A stretch of 64,000 bases of DNA from assembly GCF_014647655.1 (NCBI RefSeq), contig NZ_BMPP01000012.1:76157-140156 (forward strand), read 5' to 3'. Each line of letters starts with the position of its first letter. Position 1 is the stretch's first letter. Made by a program: the position numbers and the translations under genes. The DNA is from Deinococcus malanensis. GTDB taxonomy: Bacteria > Deinococcota > Deinococci > Deinococcales > Deinococcaceae. Under the pieces are notes generated by a model that was not told where the DNA came from, did not search any database, and worked only from the letters and a program-made list of their open reading frames with translations. Shown piece after piece: positions 59,755 to 64,000 of this stretch.

Positions 59755-59760
59755 TAGACT
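59755..59760 (+). promoter_or_regulatory. Leaderless-type -10 box for the TetR gene
   Basis: TAGACT, six bases before the GTG at 59767, inside the 111-base divergent region with the FMN reductase gene. Confidence 0.55.
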
Positions 59761-59766
59761 TAAGGT

Positions 59767-60465
59767 GTGACGCAGCCCAGGAACACAGCACCTTCTCCTC
59801 CGAAGCGCAGGGACGCGCAGCGCAACCGGCAGAAGATTCTGAACGCCGCGCGCTGCCTCTTTGCGACCCATGGTGCGAACGCCTCCCTGGACGCTGTGGC
59901 CTGCCGTGCCGAGGTCGGCAGTGGCACGCTGTACCGTCATTTTCCCACCCGTGAAAGCCTGGTCGCCGCCCTGCTGCGGGAGGAATATCAGGCTTTTCAC
60001 AGCGTGCTGGACCAGGCACTTGCCCATGAAGACGGGTGGGACGGTCTGTGTCACTACCTGGAGCAACTGTGCAGCACGCAGATCAGCGACCAGCATCTGG
60101 GCGTTGGTCTCACGTTGGCTGTTCCGGGTGATCGGGAGGTTGAGGCTGTGCGGGCGAGCCTCCGCGAGAAAATGGTTGACCTGCTTGGCCGCGCTCAGGC
60201 TCAGGGAAGCCTGCGGGGTGACATCACCCCCGAAGACCTCGCGCTGATTTCGTGGGGGATGGCAGGGGTGATCAGCGCGACTGTCGCGGTCGTGCCCGGT
60301 GTCTGGCGCCGTTACCTGGGACTCACGCTCGACGGACTGCGCGCTGGGTCTGCTCATTCCCTGCCCGAGCCTCCGCTGACCCAGCGGCAGCACTTCCGTG
60401 TCAGCCTGCGTGCTTCGGAGCCAAAACCCCGTGCTCGGCGTAAAAGGTCCTCAGAACCCAGGTGA
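59767..60465 (+). CDS. TetR-family transcriptional regulator
   Basis: This 232-residue repressor-type protein has the N-terminal helix-turn-helix 'NAARCLFATHGANASLDAVACRAEVGSGTLYRHFPTRESLV' (about residues 25-65). Its ligand-binding C-terminal domain is variable. The neighbouring, divergently transcribed FMN reductase is the likely target. The C-terminal basic tail (KPRARRKRSSEPR) is not common in this family. Confidence 0.92.
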   Translation: MTQPRNTAPSPPKRRDAQRNRQKILNAARCLFATHGANASLDAVACRAEVGSGTLYRHFPTRESLVAALLREEYQAFHSVLDQALAHEDGWDGLCHYLEQLCSTQISDQHLGVGLTLAVPGDREVEAVRASLREKMVDLLGRAQAQGSLRGDITPEDLALISWGMAGVISATVAVVPGVWRRYLGLTLDGLRAGSAHSLPEPPLTQRQHFRVSLRASEPKPRARRKRSSEPR

Positions 60466-60757
60466 ACTCAGTGCCCGGGTGAAGTAAGCGGCCGGCATTG
60501 TTCTGCCTGGAAGATTGACTGGGTAGTGGAGTCAGGGCCACGCTGACCGGGCATGAGCCCGACACGGGCACCGGACAGAATTGAGGTCTTCCGGAGCCAT
60601 TGTGCCGTTCCGACACGGTGAGCCGGGGTTTCATATGAGGTTTGCCTGCTGTGCCGCTCTTTCCATAGGCGGGCCGTACGGACCTGGGTGCAGTCGCAGG
60701 AAACGAGGTGTCAGAAAGTTGACAGATGCACCGTGCTAAGCGGACTATGGAGACTCA
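60466..60757 (+). other. Long upstream region of the amylase gene
   Basis: These 292 bases hold no supported gene. A TTGACA (60719-60724) lies 39 bases before the amylase ATG, with GACTAT 18 bases further as a weak -10 and TGGAG (60748-60752) as a ribosome site. I see no clear operator, but the length suggests regulation. Confidence 0.4.
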
Positions 60758-63700
60758 ATGAATCGCTTCCAAAAGACAAGGCGTCTGGGCGCCCTGGTGG
60801 CCCTGACGCTGTCTCTATCGGCCTGCGGTACTGATCAGGCGCCGCAGGGCACGGACAATGTCCAAGCTCTCGGTGCACCTGCGCAGGTGCCGGGAAACAC
60901 AGCAGGGGTGCACGACTGGCGCGATGAGGTGATCTACTTTGCGCTGACGGACCGCTTCGCCAACGGCAACCCCGCGAACGACAATGGCGCGGACCGCAAC
61001 CAGGGTGACAGAGCGGACACCTCCAACCCTCTGGCCTGGCACGGTGGGGATTTTGCCGGTCTGAAAGCGAAGATCGAGGAGGGCTACTTCAAACGCATGG
61101 GGTTCACTGCCATCTGGGTCAGCCCGGTGGTCCTGCAGGTCCCCGCTATCAGCGGCCCGGCCAGCGGTCCCAATGCCGGGAAACTCTTTGCCGGGTATCA
61201 CGGCTACTGGGCCGAGGACTTCTTCAAGGTGGACCCGCACCTCGGCACCATGGACGAGTACAAGGCCCTGATCCAGACGGCCCACAAAAACGGGTTGAAG
61301 GTCATTCAGGATGTGGTGGTCAATCACGCCGGCTACGGCGCCACGCTGACGAAAACCAACCCGGAGTGGTTCCATACCGAGGCCGAGTGCAACGCCAGCA
61401 GCAACAAGGACGTCTTCTGCCCGCTGGCTGGCCTGCCGGACTTCAAGCAGGAACTGCCAGACGTCACGAGGTACCTGAACAATTTCGTGGCGTACTGGCA
61501 GCAGCAGACCGGGATCAACGGCCTGCGGATCGACACCATGAAGCACGCGCCGGACGCTTACTGGCGCCAGTTCTTTGCAGCGGGTGGACCGGGAAATCCA
61601 GCGAAGATCTGGTCGGTGGGCGAGGTATTCAACGGTGATCCGGCGGTTCTGGCCCGGTATATGGACGACCTGGGCTCGCCAAGCGTGTTTGACTTCGCGT
61701 TGTACTTTGCGGTCAAGGATCACCTGTCGAGTGCAGGAGGGGACCTGGGCCGGGTGGCCGGCGTCTTTGCCCAGGACGGGGCCTACAGTGACCCAACCCG
61801 CCTGACCACTTTTATCGATAACCACGATGTCCGCCGTTTCGTGAGCGAGGTTCGTGAACGGGGCGGTTCACAAACCGAGGCGACCGAGCGGCTTGATCTG
61901 GCCCTCAGTCTGCTGTACACGTCGCGCGGGACACCCAGCGTGTATCAGGGAACGGAGACCGCGCAGGCAGGACTGGGAGATCCGTACAACTATGCCACGG
62001 GGCAGACCAACCGCGAGGACATGAACTTTGCGGCCCTTGCCCAGGGCCAGACCGATGAGCGCCTCGCGGCGCTGGCTGCGGCACGGCAGAAATATCCGGC
62101 CCTGACGCGGGGGGTGCAGCAGGTGCTGTGGCAGCCCAACGGCGGCGCGCCCATCCTGGCTTACCGCCGGGTGGTCATGAACGGCAAGGGCGGCCAGCCG
62201 GTGGTTGTGGTGATCAACAACGGCAATTCGCCGGTGGACCTTTCTACTTTGAATGGCGGTGGGATTCCACTGCTGGGAACCTTCAGTGGGTCAGCGCTGA
62301 CCGAAATCACCGGACGGACCTCGACTCTCGCCATGGCCGGTGGCAAGCTGACCGGCACGGTCCCGGCACGCAGCGCCTTCATCGTGACCGCCCCGGCGGG
62401 CAGTGGGGTGGGCAACACCGTGAACGCCAGCCTTGCTGAAGTCAGCGGACTGGCTGCCCGTGCAGGTGACAGCGCCGTGCAGCTGAGCTGGACTGCGCCA
62501 GCGGACGTGAACGTCACCGGCTACCGGATCTATGCGCAGTCCGGCACGGGACAGGAGCGGCTGCTCAACTTCGCGCCGCTGGCCAAGGATCAGACCACCT
62601 TCCTGGCCTCGGGAATCACCAACGATCTGCTGACAACCTTCAGGGTGGTCACGGTGGATGCCCAGGGTGCCGAAAGCCGGGGCTCGACCGTGACGGCCAC
62701 CGCAAGCAGCAGGAACACAGCCACGGTCACCTTCACGGTGGACGCGCGCAGCCAGGGCAACGGTCCTGTCGAACTGCGCCGCTTCGACACCGGACAGCAG
62801 GTCGAGTACCCCATGACCCAGCAGGGCCGGGGCATCTGGAAGACCAGCATCGAACTGCCCCTGTTCCGCGAGATCAAATTCAAGTTTGGCAATGACAGCG
62901 CCGCGGCCAAGAACAGCGGGTACGAGGGTCCCGGTCAGGCCGACCGCAGCTTCGTGGTCGAAACAGGCGCCGCATACACCGGCACCTATGATTTCATCAC
63001 CCAGCCGGTTCCGCCGACCATCGAGGGTACGGTTTCGGCGTCCACTGCCCCCGTCGGGAACGCGGTTGTCGAGGCCATCACGGCCAACCCAGCCCTGAAC
63101 TATGCGCTCACCTTTCCTGACGGCAGCTACACCCTGTTTGCCCCGGCCGGCACCGTCACGCTGCGGGCCACGGCGACCGGATACCCGGCTGCCGAGCGGC
63201 AGGCCGTCTCACCCAGCACAGGCGTGGATATCCAGCTCACACCGGTGGTGACCGCACCGACCCCCACACCACCGGCCGGAATGAAATACACCGTGGATGG
63301 TAACCTGAACGACTGGACGGCGCCCAAGGTGACAGCGCAGAGCCCAAACGAGGGGACCTTCGGGGGCGACAACAACTGGCTGACCCTGCAGACCGACAGT
63401 GACGCCCAGTACCTGTATGTCGCCTATACCTACCGGGTTTCGGGCAACAGCGCGATCCTGTACCTGGATTACAAGGACGGCGGCGCAGCACAGGCAGATT
63501 CCTTTGAGGCCTGGAGGCGTGCAGCGACCTTCAGTGGAAGTATGGGGGGCGTGGACGCGTTCGTGGCGCGCTACGGAAACGAACCAGCGCAGCTGCGGAC
63601 AGTGCAGAGCAACATGACCACGCCCGAAATCAGCGCGGCGGGCTACAGCTTTGCGGCCAGCGGCACCCTTCCCGCCCAGACCGTGGAACTGGCAATTCCC

Positions 63701-63892
63701 TGGTCATCTCTGGGCCTGAGCGGCGCGCCTGCGGGCGGCGTCAACGTGGTGGGCGGAATTTTCGGCGGTGACGGGTACGGCGCGGGCGACATCATTCCCT
63801 CGGCGGACAGCACGCCGGCGGGTGCCAACACCATCTCTGACTGCTACAACTCCTGCCGTGCGACCTTCACGCAGCCCATCACCGTGAAATGA
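60758..63892 (+). CDS. Secreted GH13 alpha-amylase-type lipoprotein
   Basis: This 1044-residue lipoprotein has a lipobox LSAC with Cys23. The GH13 barrel begins with 'VIYFALTDRFANGNPANDN', and catalytic residues are visible as Asp259 ('GLRIDTMKHAP'), Glu289 ('SVGEVFNG') and Asp357 ('FIDNHDVRRF'). After the beta domain come a fibronectin-type III domain (about 560-650), a CBM20/26-like region (about 650-745), a Pro-rich carboxypeptidase-regulatory-like unit (about 750-830) and a C-terminal DOMON/CBM9-like domain (about 845-1044). It likely degrades alpha-glucans at the cell surface. Confidence 0.92.
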   Translation: MNRFQKTRRLGALVALTLSLSACGTDQAPQGTDNVQALGAPAQVPGNTAGVHDWRDEVIYFALTDRFANGNPANDNGADRNQGDRADTSNPLAWHGGDFAGLKAKIEEGYFKRMGFTAIWVSPVVLQVPAISGPASGPNAGKLFAGYHGYWAEDFFKVDPHLGTMDEYKALIQTAHKNGLKVIQDVVVNHAGYGATLTKTNPEWFHTEAECNASSNKDVFCPLAGLPDFKQELPDVTRYLNNFVAYWQQQTGINGLRIDTMKHAPDAYWRQFFAAGGPGNPAKIWSVGEVFNGDPAVLARYMDDLGSPSVFDFALYFAVKDHLSSAGGDLGRVAGVFAQDGAYSDPTRLTTFIDNHDVRRFVSEVRERGGSQTEATERLDLALSLLYTSRGTPSVYQGTETAQAGLGDPYNYATGQTNREDMNFAALAQGQTDERLAALAAARQKYPALTRGVQQVLWQPNGGAPILAYRRVVMNGKGGQPVVVVINNGNSPVDLSTLNGGGIPLLGTFSGSALTEITGRTSTLAMAGGKLTGTVPARSAFIVTAPAGSGVGNTVNASLAEVSGLAARAGDSAVQLSWTAPADVNVTGYRIYAQSGTGQERLLNFAPLAKDQTTFLASGITNDLLTTFRVVTVDAQGAESRGSTVTATASSRNTATVTFTVDARSQGNGPVELRRFDTGQQVEYPMTQQGRGIWKTSIELPLFREIKFKFGNDSAAAKNSGYEGPGQADRSFVVETGAAYTGTYDFITQPVPPTIEGTVSASTAPVGNAVVEAITANPALNYALTFPDGSYTLFAPAGTVTLRATATGYPAAERQAVSPSTGVDIQLTPVVTAPTPTPPAGMKYTVDGNLNDWTAPKVTAQSPNEGTFGGDNNWLTLQTDSDAQYLYVAYTYRVSGNSAILYLDYKDGGAAQADSFEAWRRAATFSGSMGGVDAFVARYGNEPAQLRTVQSNMTTPEISAAGYSFAASGTLPAQTVELAIPWSSLGLSGAPAGGVNVVGGIFGGDGYGAGDIIPSADSTPAGANTISDCYNSCRATFTQPITVK

Positions 63893-63937
63893 TCTCCTAT
63901 TGATCACGTCGTGGTTTGGCATTGATATACTTGGGGA

Positions 63938-64000
63938 ATGCCCGGCTGGCAGCCCACTCAGTATTCCCGTGCTCAACTCGAAGAGCGCCGCCTCGCGGCG
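63938..64000 (+). CDS. 5' end of an unidentified gene (partial)
   Basis: An ATG follows a TATACT box by six bases and the frame is open to the window end, giving 21 residues (MPGWQPTQYSRAQLEERRLA...). The 'YSRAQLEERRLAA' start resembles the N-terminus of helix-turn-helix proteins related to IS630-type transposases in Deinococcus, but this is too short to be sure. Confidence 0.35.
   Translation, partial: MPGWQPTQYSRAQLEERRLAA

Overview
The window is high-GC bacterial DNA whose gene content points to the genus Deinococcus. Supporting evidence: a FemX-type peptidoglycan branching enzyme, two enzymes of the LysW-dependent lysine pathway (LysZ, and a reductase that reads as LysY rather than ArgC), a fused SecDF, a short bacterial IF-2, and many genes whose start codon lies only 5-8 bases after a TANNNT -10 box (leaderless transcripts, known to be abundant in Deinococcus). 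No prophage, CRISPR array, rRNA or tRNA gene was recognised. Only the last 63 bases may enter a mobile element.

Layout. 1-8.5 kb: tail of a glycoside hydrolase-like gene, then DegV, a hydroxyisobutyrate dehydrogenase-family enzyme, an SPFH protein, a SEC-C protein, a TrmH-type RNA methyltransferase coupled to an unrecognised 391-residue protein, an orphan response regulator, DinB, a small acetyltransferase and a metallo-beta-lactamase-fold hydrolase. 8.7-17.7 kb: LysY, SecDF, the rimP-nusA-ylxR-infB translation/transcription operon and MinC. 17.8-29.4 kb: an S1-domain protein, an HtrA protease, LysZ, IspH, a PlsY domain fused to an acyl-ACP-reductase-like domain, a DUF4388 protein, an NAD(P)HX repair enzyme, a tail-anchored TPR protein, RsmA and a PfkB sugar kinase.

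29.4-35.7 kb holds a tightly overlapping envelope operon (LptF/G-like permease, MGDG-synthase-like glycosyltransferase, YkoP-type polysaccharide deacetylase, methyltransferase), followed by FabZ and MreB. 36-42.5 kb: acyl-CoA dehydrogenase, IlvD, a secreted parvulin isomerase, the FemX-like enzyme and a secreted unknown protein. 42.5-49.3 kb: the rpsP-khpA-rimM-trmD operon, then ftsE-ftsX-envC-like (a LytM domain without zinc ligands), with the protease CtpA divergent. 49.4-64 kb: phoH-ybeY-dgkA, aroE, a large CHASE/PAS sensor kinase coupled to a receiver-kinase protein, OsmC, an FMN reductase divergent from a TetR regulator, and a large secreted GH13 amylase-type lipoprotein.

Themes. Several loci bear on the cell envelope: division hydrolase control (FtsEX/EnvC), MreB, FemX, DgkA, the glycolipid-like operon and FabZ. 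The most unusual single gene is the PlsY/acyl-ACP-reductase-like fusion. Its conserved nucleophile cysteine suggests it makes fatty aldehyde, possibly for the alkylamine-containing lipids typical of Deinococcus. That link is inference.
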